Positions 6,504 through 13,519 of a stretch of DNA of 20,274 nucleotides are shown here, one piece after another. Position 1 is the stretch's first letter; every line of letters starts with the position of its first letter. The stretch lies in contig JBBTYK010000014.1 in the NCBI GenBank assembly GCA_038061815.1, positions 1-20,274 of the forward strand. The letters run 5' to 3'. The position numbers were made by a program, and so were the translations under genes. The notes under the pieces were generated by a model that saw only the letters and a program-made list of their open reading frames with translations, was not told the DNA's origin and did no database searches. The stretch is from JBBTXJ01 sp038061815 (GTDB lineage Bacteria > Patescibacteriota > Patescibacteriia > Magasanikbacterales > JBBTXJ01).

Positions 6504-6510
6504 ATACTGA

Positions 6511-6576
6511 CGGGATTGCTTCGTCGCTTCGCTCCTCGCAATGACAACTATGGCCTGCGGCCTCCTCGCAATGACA
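6511..6576. repeat. TGTCATTGCGAG element, upstream side of the GIY-YIG gene
   Basis: CGGGATTGC at 6511-6519 leads to CTCGCAATGACA at 6535-6546. A second, shorter end copy GGCCTGCGGCCTCCTCGCAATGACA follows and closes at 6576. The same 25 bases end the element at 5402. It lies between the GIY-YIG start and the 3' end of RNase J. Confidence 0.8.
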
Positions 6577-6592
6577 TACTCAACCTCGCTTA

Positions 6593-8458
6593 CTACACCT
6601 CAATTACCACCGGCAGCACCATAGGGCGTTTGCGTGTTTTTTGGAACAGGAAGCTGCCCACCTCATCGCGGATTTTGTTTTTGACGAAGTTGGGGTCAAC
6701 AATCGCTTTGGGGTCATGGGGCGTGGCAATTTTGCGCACGCGATGTCGCAAGTCTTCAATTAGTTGTTTGTTTTCTTTGAGATAGATGAAGCCGCGCGAA
6801 ATCAGGTCGGGGTTTTGCACGAGCGCGCCGGTTTTGCTGTTGATGGTGAGAATAACCACAATCATACCTTCTTCCGCGAGCACCTGTCGGTCACGGAGCA
6901 CAATGTGAGATTCGTCGGACATGCCGAGGCCGTCAACGAACACGTATTCGGCCGGGATGCGTTCGCTTGTGAGCGCGCCGGCGCCGTCGCGGTCAAATTC
7001 CATCACCTGTCCGTTGTCCGGCACGAACACGCGTTCGCGCGGCCAGCCGAGCGAGTACGCCACGTCCGCGTTTTCGCGGAGCAGGAAATGGTTGCCTTCA
7101 ATCGGCACATAGTATTTCGGTTTGAAGAGCGTGAGCATGAGTTTCAAATCTTCTTTTTTACCGTGTCCGCCCGCGTGCACGTCCATCATTTCATAGTTGA
7201 TGACGCGCGCTTCTTTGCGATAGAGCGTGTCCATGAGGCGTTGCACGGTGCGTTCGTTGCCCGGCACAACCGATGACGAGAAAATCACCGTGTCGCTTTT
7301 GCGCACTTTGATAGAGCGATGGTCGCCGGATGCAATGCGCATGAGCGCGGCGCGCGATTCTCCCTGCGCGCCGGTGCAGACAATGACAATTTTATTGTCT
7401 TCATAATCATCAATTCTTTCAACAGGCACAAACGTTTCTTTTTTGGCTTGAATAAAACCAATTTCACGCGCGATTTCCACGTTGGTTTTCATGCTAAATC
7501 CTTCAACGGCCACATGTTTGCCGTAATGTTCTGCCAGTTCAATAATTTGTCTCACGCGTGACAAGAGCGACGCAAACGTGCCGATGATGAGGCGGCCGGG
7601 CGCTTTTTCAATGATGCGGTCAAGCACTTCGCCGATTTCTTTTTCCGACACCTGATGGCCCGGGCGATTCGCGTTAGTGGAATCGCCCATGAGACAGAGT
7701 ACGCCATCGCGGCCGATGGCCGCGATTTTTTGGAGGTCGGCGGGCGCTTCGCCCACGGGATGGAAGTCAAATTTCCAGTCGCCGGTGTGAATGAGCATGC
7801 CGGCGGGCGTTTCAACCACAATGCCGACCGAATCCGGAATGTTGTGATTGATGTGGAAGAAGGAGATTTTAAACACGCCGAGCTGCAGCGCGTCGTCCAC
7901 GCCGACCGTTTGCACGCGGAGCGGCGGGCCTTCAAAATCCACCTGCCGTTTCTTGATGATTGCCGCGGAGGTGGGGAGGGCGTAGATGGGCGGATTGCCG
8001 ATGTGCGGTATGGTGTGCGGGATGCCGCCGATGTGGTCGTAGTGGCCGTGCGTGATGATGAGGCCGCGGATGTTTTTTTCTTTGCCGCGGAGGTACGCCA
8101 TGTTCGGCACAATGTAATCAATGCCGGGCATGTCCTCTTCCGGGAACTGGAGGCCCATGTCAATGAGGACGATGTCGTCCTTGTATTCCAAGAGCGTGCA
8201 GTTGCGGCCGACCTCTTCGCAGCCGCCGAGCACCGTGACGCGGAGTTTGTCGCCGCCGCCCATTATTTTTTCGCGCGCATGCGCAAGAATACCGCCGGTG
8301 CTGGCGGGAGGAGTTGACGGATGCGGGCCGCGATGTCCGCCGTCCGTGAATCGGCGCGGCGAAGCGCGGCGCGCATCTCGTCGCGGCGCGCGTTCGCGGC
8401 GTTCGCCTCCAATGGACGGACCGCGGCGCGGCGCGCGTCGTTCTGGTGTCGGAGTCAT
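6593..8458 (-). CDS. rnj: Ribonuclease J with an Arg-rich N-terminal extension
   Basis: A 621-residue metallo-beta-lactamase/beta-CASP ribonuclease, the main 5'-3' exonuclease and endonuclease of mRNA decay in many bacteria without RNase E. The metal-binding motif HGHYDH is at residues 137-142. Other core blocks are VTVLGGCEEVGRNCTLLEY, HTGDWKFD, CLMGDSTNANRPG and the beta-CASP stretches CTGAQGESRAALMRIASGDH and HAGGHGKKEDLKLML. Residues 1-66 are an extra segment rich in Arg, Pro and Gly, probably disordered and perhaps RNA- or ribosome-binding. Similar tails occur in other RNase J proteins. An internal ATG at residue 66 could start a shorter form, but neither start has a Shine-Dalgarno. The gene follows tRNA-Leu on the same strand. 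Confidence 0.95.
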   Translation of the reverse strand: MTPTPERRAPRRGPSIGGERRERAPRRDARRASPRRFTDGGHRGPHPSTPPASTGGILAHAREKIMGGGDKLRVTVLGGCEEVGRNCTLLEYKDDIVLIDMGLQFPEEDMPGIDYIVPNMAYLRGKEKNIRGLIITHGHYDHIGGIPHTIPHIGNPPIYALPTSAAIIKKRQVDFEGPPLRVQTVGVDDALQLGVFKISFFHINHNIPDSVGIVVETPAGMLIHTGDWKFDFHPVGEAPADLQKIAAIGRDGVLCLMGDSTNANRPGHQVSEKEIGEVLDRIIEKAPGRLIIGTFASLLSRVRQIIELAEHYGKHVAVEGFSMKTNVEIAREIGFIQAKKETFVPVERIDDYEDNKIVIVCTGAQGESRAALMRIASGDHRSIKVRKSDTVIFSSSVVPGNERTVQRLMDTLYRKEARVINYEMMDVHAGGHGKKEDLKLMLTLFKPKYYVPIEGNHFLLRENADVAYSLGWPRERVFVPDNGQVMEFDRDGAGALTSERIPAEYVFVDGLGMSDESHIVLRDRQVLAEEGMIVVILTINSKTGALVQNPDLISRGFIYLKENKQLIEDLRHRVRKIATPHDPKAIVDPNFVKNKIRDEVGSFLFQKTRKRPMVLPVVIEV

Positions 8459-8507
8459 AGGTTGTTTCAGTACGCTCGTTTAATAATTAAAGAAGAAGCG
8501 TAATGTG

Positions 8508-8590
8508 TGCCGAGGAGAGGAGTCGAACCTCCATGGGATTGCTCCCACAGCGTTCTGAACGCTGCGTGTATACCATTTCACCACCCCGGC
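8508..8590 (-). tRNA. tRNA-Leu (anticodon CAG)
   Basis: A class II tRNA of 83 nt on the minus strand. The acceptor GCCGGGG pairs with CCTCGGC (one G-U pair). The anticodon stem CAGCG/CGCTG encloses the loop TTCAGAA with anticodon CAG. A long variable arm (TGGGA...TCCCA) precedes the T arm GGAGG-TTCGACT-CCTCT. Discriminator A is at 8508, and CCA is not encoded. The 5' end lies two bases after the stop codon of the solute-binding protein gene, and RNase J follows 49 bases after the 3' end. It probably matures from a longer transcript. Confidence 0.95.
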
Positions 8591-8592
8591 TT

Positions 8593-10515
8593 TTACGGTT
8601 TCCACACCCGTTTTGTTTTGATATAGCGCCCTTCAATGTCGTTGAAGCGGTCGGCGGGCGAGACGATGCGCGCGGTTGCAATGCCTTTTATGTCGGTTGA
8701 GACGGCGTAGGTGTACGTTGGCGCGTACAGAAAGACGGCCGGATACTCATCACGCAGGATTTCTTGAAATGCGCGATATTTTTCCGTGCGGGTTTTTTCA
8801 TCCGTTGCCACCCGCGCCTCTTCAAGCAGCACATCGGCTTTTCGGTTAATAAAGTTAGCCAGATTGAGGCCCGGGTAGTCAACTTGCGATGAGTGCCAGA
8901 ACGGGAACGGGTCCGGGTCTGCGCCGACTATTTCACCGTACAAGAGCACGTCGTACGTGCGCGGGCGCAGTATTTCGTTGGCGACATCGCGCGGATTCAC
9001 CGCGCGGACCATCGTCTGGATGCCGAGCGCGCGCCAGTAAGACGCGAGGCGTTCGGCAACCGCCGCGAGCTCCTCATCCGTCACCGTGGTGATGGTCAGT
9101 TGCAGCAGCGCGTCCTTTTTTGCGCGGAACGTGTCCTGATTTTGTGGCACTTCGCGATTCAGTCGTTCGTCAATTTGGCGCTGGATTTCCAAACCGACAT
9201 CAGTTGAGGTTGCGGTGTCTGCCGCTTCGCGCGTTTCTTCTTTTGCCGCCTTTTCCAGTTCTTCGCGGAGCGCTTTGCTGCGGCGCTCAATGTATTCCGT
9301 GCGCGTAATTTTTTGCCAGCCGGCTTTGGTGAGGAGCTCATCGGCGCGCGTGGCGTCAGTGCCGTTGGCGTGGAATGTCGCATCGTAGCCGATGAATCCT
9401 TCAAGAATCGGCGAGTTGATAATCACGCCATCGCCCTGCAGCACATCGTTCATGAGCGCGGTTTTGTCAATGGCGAGACCGAGCGCATGGCGCACCTCTT
9501 TCGTTTTCAGAAGGGGGGCTTGCTTGGGATTGAAGAAGAGCGCCGTGTATCGCGGGAGCTGCAGCGTGTACAACTGAATGTATTTGCGTTCCACGCGCCC
9601 CTTGAATTGTTTGGGAACGAAGTGGAGTCCGTCCACCTGTTTGCTGCGGATGTCTTGAATCGCCTCATCAAATGAGGGATAAAAACGGAATTGCACCGTG
9701 TCCAGGTAAGATGGGTGGCGGTAAAATACGGCGTTGCGTTCCAGCGTGATTGACGGAATGAATCCCGTTTCAGTGCGCGCGAGCTCTTTGAATTTGAGCG
9801 GGCCGGAGCCGACGGGGCGCGTGTTGTACGGCGCCAGACGCGCGTTGCGCGGGTCAATGCCTCCCCAAATGTGCGCCGGCACGATGCCTGCCGTGAGACT
9901 CCCGAGGAACGGCGCGAACGGTTTTTCAAGCGCGAATTTGACGGTTTGTTCGTCAACCTGCGTAATGGTGACGCCTTGGAAACTGACGCGGAGCGGGCTG
10001 CCGTAGAGCGGGTCCTGAATGGCGCGGAAGGTGAAGATGACGTCAGTCATGGTGAGCGGCTCGCCGTCGTGCCAGATGATGTTGGGGCGCAGCGTGAACG
10101 TAAACTCGGTTTGTTTATCGTTCACGGTGAACGATTCAGCGAGGTCCGGAACGAGCGCGCCATTTTCATTGTAGCGCATGAGACCCGAAAAGAGTAGGCG
10201 CGCCAGGTCGGCGTCCACCTCATTCGCCGATGCAAAGAGCGGATTGATGAATTGCGGATTGCCGACAATCGCTTCGCGATACACGCCGCCATTTTTTGGC
10301 ACTTCGGCGAGCACCGTATCCGCGACTTGGAAGCCGAACACCACGAACGCGAGGAGCGCAATGCCGAGCGCGAGACGCACGATGCGTTTTTCGCGCGGCG
10401 TCAGGACGCGTCCGGCGTAGCGGAGTTGTTTCATCGTGGGCCAGCGCGTTATGCGCGGTATGCGAATGAGACGCGCGAGGCGCCGGAGAAAGATAATAAG
10501 GGTGGATAAGGGCAT
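8593..10515 (-). CDS. Membrane-anchored ABC-type peptide/solute-binding protein (family 5)
   Basis: A protein of 640 residues from the ATG at 10515. One hydrophobic helix, IVRLALGIALLAFVVFGFQV, lies near residues 45-65 and anchors it. The periplasmic-binding fold follows, with family 5 (OppA/DppA-like) signatures: GGVYREAIVGNPQFINPLF, LVPDLAESFTVNDKQTEFTF, LRPNIIWHDGEPLTMTDVIF and PVGSGPLKF. A charged, probably helical insert lies at about residues 405-470. No permease or ATPase gene is nearby, so it may serve a transporter encoded elsewhere or act alone. The start is uncertain. A TTG at 10551 directly follows the secG stop and would add 12 residues, and an ATG at 10434 would cut the basic N-terminus that I recall in CPR homologues. 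No Shine-Dalgarno favours any of them. It is probably co-transcribed with secG. Confidence 0.87.
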   Translation of the reverse strand: MPLSTLIIFLRRLARLIRIPRITRWPTMKQLRYAGRVLTPREKRIVRLALGIALLAFVVFGFQVADTVLAEVPKNGGVYREAIVGNPQFINPLFASANEVDADLARLLFSGLMRYNENGALVPDLAESFTVNDKQTEFTFTLRPNIIWHDGEPLTMTDVIFTFRAIQDPLYGSPLRVSFQGVTITQVDEQTVKFALEKPFAPFLGSLTAGIVPAHIWGGIDPRNARLAPYNTRPVGSGPLKFKELARTETGFIPSITLERNAVFYRHPSYLDTVQFRFYPSFDEAIQDIRSKQVDGLHFVPKQFKGRVERKYIQLYTLQLPRYTALFFNPKQAPLLKTKEVRHALGLAIDKTALMNDVLQGDGVIINSPILEGFIGYDATFHANGTDATRADELLTKAGWQKITRTEYIERRSKALREELEKAAKEETREAADTATSTDVGLEIQRQIDERLNREVPQNQDTFRAKKDALLQLTITTVTDEELAAVAERLASYWRALGIQTMVRAVNPRDVANEILRPRTYDVLLYGEIVGADPDPFPFWHSSQVDYPGLNLANFINRKADVLLEEARVATDEKTRTEKYRAFQEILRDEYPAVFLYAPTYTYAVSTDIKGIATARIVSPADRFNDIEGRYIKTKRVWKP

Positions 10516-10551
10516 AGATGGGTTCGGCACATCAACGCAACGCGGCGTCAA

Positions 10552-10767
10552 TTAGACGAACAGGGAAGAAAGCGCAATGACGAAGAAGAGTACCGACAAG
10601 AAGATGGTTGCGCGGAATAAGATTTTATCAATGCCGCGTTTCGTGCTGAACACGTTGCCGGCGCCGCCGAATACCGTGCCCAAGCCCGTACCTTTCTGTT
10701 GCAATAAAATGGCTGCAGTGAGCGTAATTCCGACAACAACCTGCAGAACCGTCAGGAGAAGTTTCAT
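10552..10767 (-). CDS. secG: Preprotein translocase subunit SecG
   Basis: A 71-residue protein with two membrane helices (MKLLLTVLQVVVGITLTAAI and LFRATIFLSVLFFVIALSSL) separated by LLQQKGTGLGTVFGGAGNVF, the Gly-rich loop typical of SecG. SecG supports SecYE during protein export. The ATG at 10767 is chosen because homologues begin at this point and the -10 box lies 13 bases before it. A longer frame from 10854 would read through the promoter. There is no Shine-Dalgarno, and the leader should be only about 6-7 bases. It is divergent from the DsbA-like gene and heads the unit that continues with the solute-binding protein. Confidence 0.92.
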   Translation of the reverse strand: MKLLLTVLQVVVGITLTAAILLQQKGTGLGTVFGGAGNVFSTKRGIDKILFRATIFLSVLFFVIALSSLFV

Positions 10768-10780
10768 AGAAACAGTCTTC

Positions 10781-10809
10781 AGTATAGCAGGGGCCGTGGG
10801 GCGCGTCAA
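10781..10809 (-). promoter_or_regulatory. Promoter of secG
   Basis: Minus-strand TTGACG (10804-10809), a 17-base spacer and TATACT (10781-10786), with TGC before the -10 as an extended element. It stands back to back with the dsbA-like promoter within 66 bases. Confidence 0.75.
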
Positions 10810-10816
10810 GAGAACG

Positions 10817-10825
10817 TGGTATACT
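10817..10825 (+). promoter_or_regulatory. Extended -10 promoter of the DsbA-like gene
   Basis: TGG-TATACT, with the hexamer at 10820-10825 and only eight bases before the ATG at 10834. No convincing -35 is present. The predicted transcript starts at or beside the start codon, so the mRNA should be leaderless. Confidence 0.6.
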
Positions 10826-10833
10826 ATAGCGTA

Positions 10834-11628
10834 ATGACCAACGAGCAAATGCAAATGGCCGCTGCAGCAACGGAGCCAGCGGTCGCGCTTCCTGTCAAAT
10901 CATTTTGGAAACGGCCGTGGGGGATTTTGCTGATTATCCTTGGCGCGCTGGCGGTGATAGCGCTCATCATATTCGGAAGCGCGGTGTTGTTTTATTATCG
11001 CCGCATTATGAACGGCGATGACCTTTCGTATCTTGCGCGCAAAGAACAGTTTACGCAATCGGCGGCGCTGGCCAAAGAGGCATCCGGCGATGAGAGCGAA
11101 GAAGCGTTGGCCTCGGTGGCCACCGACGATGACCCGTCCATCGGCAATGCGGACGCGCCGATTACCGTGGTGGAGTTTTTGGATTTTGAGTGTCCATTTT
11201 CAGCGCAAGCATTTCCGTTCATCCGCGAAGCGGCCACCAAAAATCCGGAAAAGATTCGTTTAATCATTCGCGACCTGCCGCTGGATGACGTGCATCCGAA
11301 CGCGCGGCTTGCCGCGGAGGCGGCGGCGTGCGCGAACGCGCAAAAACGTTTTTGGTCATATCACGACAAGTTGTTTCAAAATCAGCAGGCGCTTGAGCGC
11401 GAGCAGTTAATCGGTTATGCGGAACAGACGGGGCTGGATGTGAAGACCTTTACGCAGTGTCTCGCGGACGGCCGATTTCGTGCGGAAGTGCAGGAAGATT
11501 TTCAGGCAGGCGTGGCGGCGGGCGCAGTGGGCACCCCTACGTTTTATATTAATGGAAGGAAGTTTCAGGGAATTATTCCGGAGGAGGTATGGGCACAGCT
11601 CGTGCAAGCAGTAGACATCGCGTCATAG
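10834..11628 (+). CDS. DsbA-family thioredoxin-fold protein, membrane-anchored, CPFS motif
   Basis: A 264-residue protein. A short N-terminus is followed by one membrane helix (residues 28-54, ILLIILGALAVIALIIFGSA), a linker rich in Asp and Glu, and a thioredoxin-fold domain facing outward. The domain has the family blocks DAPITVVEFLDFECPF (residues 107-122), AACANAQKRFWSYHDKLF and the cis-proline loop VGTPTFYINGR (Pro235). The usual CxxC is CPFS here: Cys120 is kept but Ser123 replaces the resolving cysteine. Cys166 and Cys209, which relatives also have, could form a structural pair. A monothiol protein would be poor at donating disulfides but could act in isomerisation or trap mixed disulfides. 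The ATG at 10834 is chosen because the upstream GTG at 10816 overlaps the -10 box. The gene overlaps the Cys-rich protein gene by 40 bases. Confidence 0.88.
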   Translation: MTNEQMQMAAAATEPAVALPVKSFWKRPWGILLIILGALAVIALIIFGSAVLFYYRRIMNGDDLSYLARKEQFTQSAALAKEASGDESEEALASVATDDDPSIGNADAPITVVEFLDFECPFSAQAFPFIREAATKNPEKIRLIIRDLPLDDVHPNARLAAEAAACANAQKRFWSYHDKLFQNQQALEREQLIGYAEQTGLDVKTFTQCLADGRFRAEVQEDFQAGVAAGAVGTPTFYINGRKFQGIIPEEVWAQLVQAVDIAS

Positions 11629-13469
11629 TGGCTGTTGCGATAATGAGCGTGTTAGTTATGTTCGCGCCTGTTTTTGTTTTGGCGCAGGGAGCCCAAGACG
11701 GCGACCAGTTTCAGCGCAATCTTGAGCAAGCCATTGACGAGGGCATCGCCGAGCAAAAGACGTGCGCAGAAGAGCCAAAACAGCCCAAATGCAATCCGGT
11801 ATGCTGGCAACAGGAGCAGTGTAAAAAAGAAAAGGGCGTGTGGGAGCAGTCAAAGAAGTCCGATGAGATGTGCCCTTCCGTGGAAGGCAAGTGGGGGTAT
11901 TGTTTCCCGCCCAACGTTGAAACCACGTTGCAAATACCCATCGGCGAGGCAAAGGATGTGGCGGATGTGGGAAAGTATCTGAAGACGGTGTATTTGTTTT
12001 TACTGGGCATCGGCGGGCTCGTGGGCGCAATCACACTGATTCATGCCGGTTTTTTGTGGATTGTTTCGGGAGGAAATGCGGCCAGTATTGAGCGAGCGAA
12101 AAAACACATTCAGGATGCGGCCATCGGCCTTTTGCTTTTGTTCGGCTCGTACACGATTTTGTCCGCCATCAATCCGGATTTGGTGAAATTAAAAGTTCCC
12201 AAGGCGCAGCTGTTGCGCAATGTGGCGCTTGAGTTTGAACCGGCGAAAGTAGGCAAAATGGGCAGCGAGTGCAATGTGGGGGACCAGAAGTCTATGAACG
12301 AGTGCCGTGCGGCGTGTCCCGGATGCGAATGTTTTGAATTTGATAACGCGATGGTAACGCTGGCGCAGGTCGTGAGCTGGGGCGCGGTGGCGGCGGCCGG
12401 TTCGGCGATGTTTGCGGGCACGGCGGTGGCGCACGTTGGGAGCAAGGTGTTGAGCGCCGGCGGGAAAACGCTCAAGTATTTTTTTGGCAAAACGCTTTCG
12501 TTTTGCACCGGTTCGGGATTCCCTATCCCTATTGTTTGCGCGCTCGGAGCGGGCACGGCGATTGATGATGCCGCGCGGAAACTCACCGGCAAGGGGGTGT
12601 GTATGCCGCCGGCAAAGAATCTACCGGCCGGCGAATTGTGCGCTTTTAACGCCAATTGCGCGTCAGGAAAATGTGTCGGCGGAAGCACGGAAGCGGAACT
12701 TGGTTTAATCGGCGTCTGCGGCGACGGCACGGACGGATCGCCGTGCAGAGAGATAGGAGACTGCAATCAAATGCCGGAGAATGACCGCGTGTGCGCCGAG
12801 GGGCCCGGTGATACTAAGTGGTGCGCCACGGCGGCGAATCGCAAAAAAGGCAGTCCATGTCGGGCGCGAGAAGTGGGGGATGAATTGACGAGCGAATGCG
12901 GATTGGGACTGGGCTGCAAGGTGACGGAGGGCGATTTGTTTACATTCTCTACTAAAGAAGGAATTGGATGGTGCGTGGGCGAGCGCGAAGCGGCTGGCGG
13001 TCCGCCGCAGTATGTCGGAGACAGCTGCACGGGTGTTGATTGTCCAGTGGGACTTCGTTGTCAGGCTTGGGAGTTCGGCAAGGCGGAAAGTTGTAATATG
13101 GTATGCGATTCTGATGAGGCGTGCGTCGCCGCATGTCCGCCCGGCGAGCAATGTTATTGCGGAGACGCGAGTCCGAGAATATGCGTCAAAGGCACGCGTG
13201 TTGTCGCCGCTCCTGCGCCGGTTGAGATATTGCAGAACGGCGGAGCGGGCTGTGACAATCAAGCGGCGCGCCGCTGCGCAGACGGTTTGATATGCACCGC
13301 TGATGCAACATTGTATAGAGACGGAGGAAACGTGCGCGGCCCGTCGCATGTATGCACGGACAAACAGCCCGACTCTCTGTGTACCTCAAATGAGGAGTGC
13401 CAAAGTAACCGTTGCGAGGCGGCGGCGGGGGCGTTCCCCAACGGCGACCCGGAGTTGAAATGCGTTTAG
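11589..13469 (+). CDS. T4SS-pilin-like protein with a large Cys-rich C-terminal region
   Basis: A 626-residue envelope protein. Residues 1-33 form a signal peptide (basic RASSRHR, a hydrophobic core, then VLAQG-AQ). A Cys-containing segment (59-105) precedes two membrane helices at about 133-160 and 177-195, linked by SGGNAASIERAKKHIQDA and followed by SAINPDL. This pair matches the T4SS-pilin-like family (PF18895 as I recall it) common in CPR. Further hydrophobic stretches lie at 255-285 and 310-325. From residue 338 on there are about 31 cysteines in short modules such as CAFNANCASGKC and CTSNEECQSNRC. There are more than 40 in total. The overlapping DsbA-like gene upstream suggests shared biogenesis. 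The start is uncertain: GTG at 11628 or ATG at 11643 would also leave a hydrophobic leader, but 11589 keeps the positive n-region. A surface or secretion role is inferred. Confidence 0.8.
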   Translation: MGTARASSRHRVIVAVAIMSVLVMFAPVFVLAQGAQDGDQFQRNLEQAIDEGIAEQKTCAEEPKQPKCNPVCWQQEQCKKEKGVWEQSKKSDEMCPSVEGKWGYCFPPNVETTLQIPIGEAKDVADVGKYLKTVYLFLLGIGGLVGAITLIHAGFLWIVSGGNAASIERAKKHIQDAAIGLLLLFGSYTILSAINPDLVKLKVPKAQLLRNVALEFEPAKVGKMGSECNVGDQKSMNECRAACPGCECFEFDNAMVTLAQVVSWGAVAAAGSAMFAGTAVAHVGSKVLSAGGKTLKYFFGKTLSFCTGSGFPIPIVCALGAGTAIDDAARKLTGKGVCMPPAKNLPAGELCAFNANCASGKCVGGSTEAELGLIGVCGDGTDGSPCREIGDCNQMPENDRVCAEGPGDTKWCATAANRKKGSPCRAREVGDELTSECGLGLGCKVTEGDLFTFSTKEGIGWCVGEREAAGGPPQYVGDSCTGVDCPVGLRCQAWEFGKAESCNMVCDSDEACVAACPPGEQCYCGDASPRICVKGTRVVAAPAPVEILQNGGAGCDNQAARRCADGLICTADATLYRDGGNVRGPSHVCTDKQPDSLCTSNEECQSNRCEAAAGAFPNGDPELKCV

Positions 13470-13503
13470 TGGAGGCGGCAGACTTGCACCTATTGACATC
13501 ATG

Positions 13504-13512
13504 TGGTATGCT
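13504..13512 (+). promoter_or_regulatory. Extended -10 promoter of uvrA
   Basis: TGG-TATGCT with the hexamer at 13507-13512, seven bases before the uvrA ATG. The layout matches that of the dsbA-like gene. A TTGACA at 13493-13498 is only eight bases upstream, too close to pair with it. Confidence 0.5.
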
Positions 13513-13519
13513 CTGGGGC

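Noticed and set aside
5300..6576. CRISPR array
   Set aside because: The repeats are inverted, unevenly spaced and hairpin-forming, with no regular spacers and no cas genes.
12110..13349. Two overlapping minus-strand frames (218 and 214 codons) opposite the Cys-rich protein
   Set aside because: The plus-strand frame has a signal peptide, membrane helices and patterned cysteines. The minus-strand frames show no domain.
13493..13498. TTGACA as the -35 box of uvrA
   Set aside because: It is only eight bases from the TATGCT -10, far below the usual 16-18. The extended -10 element explains the promoter better.
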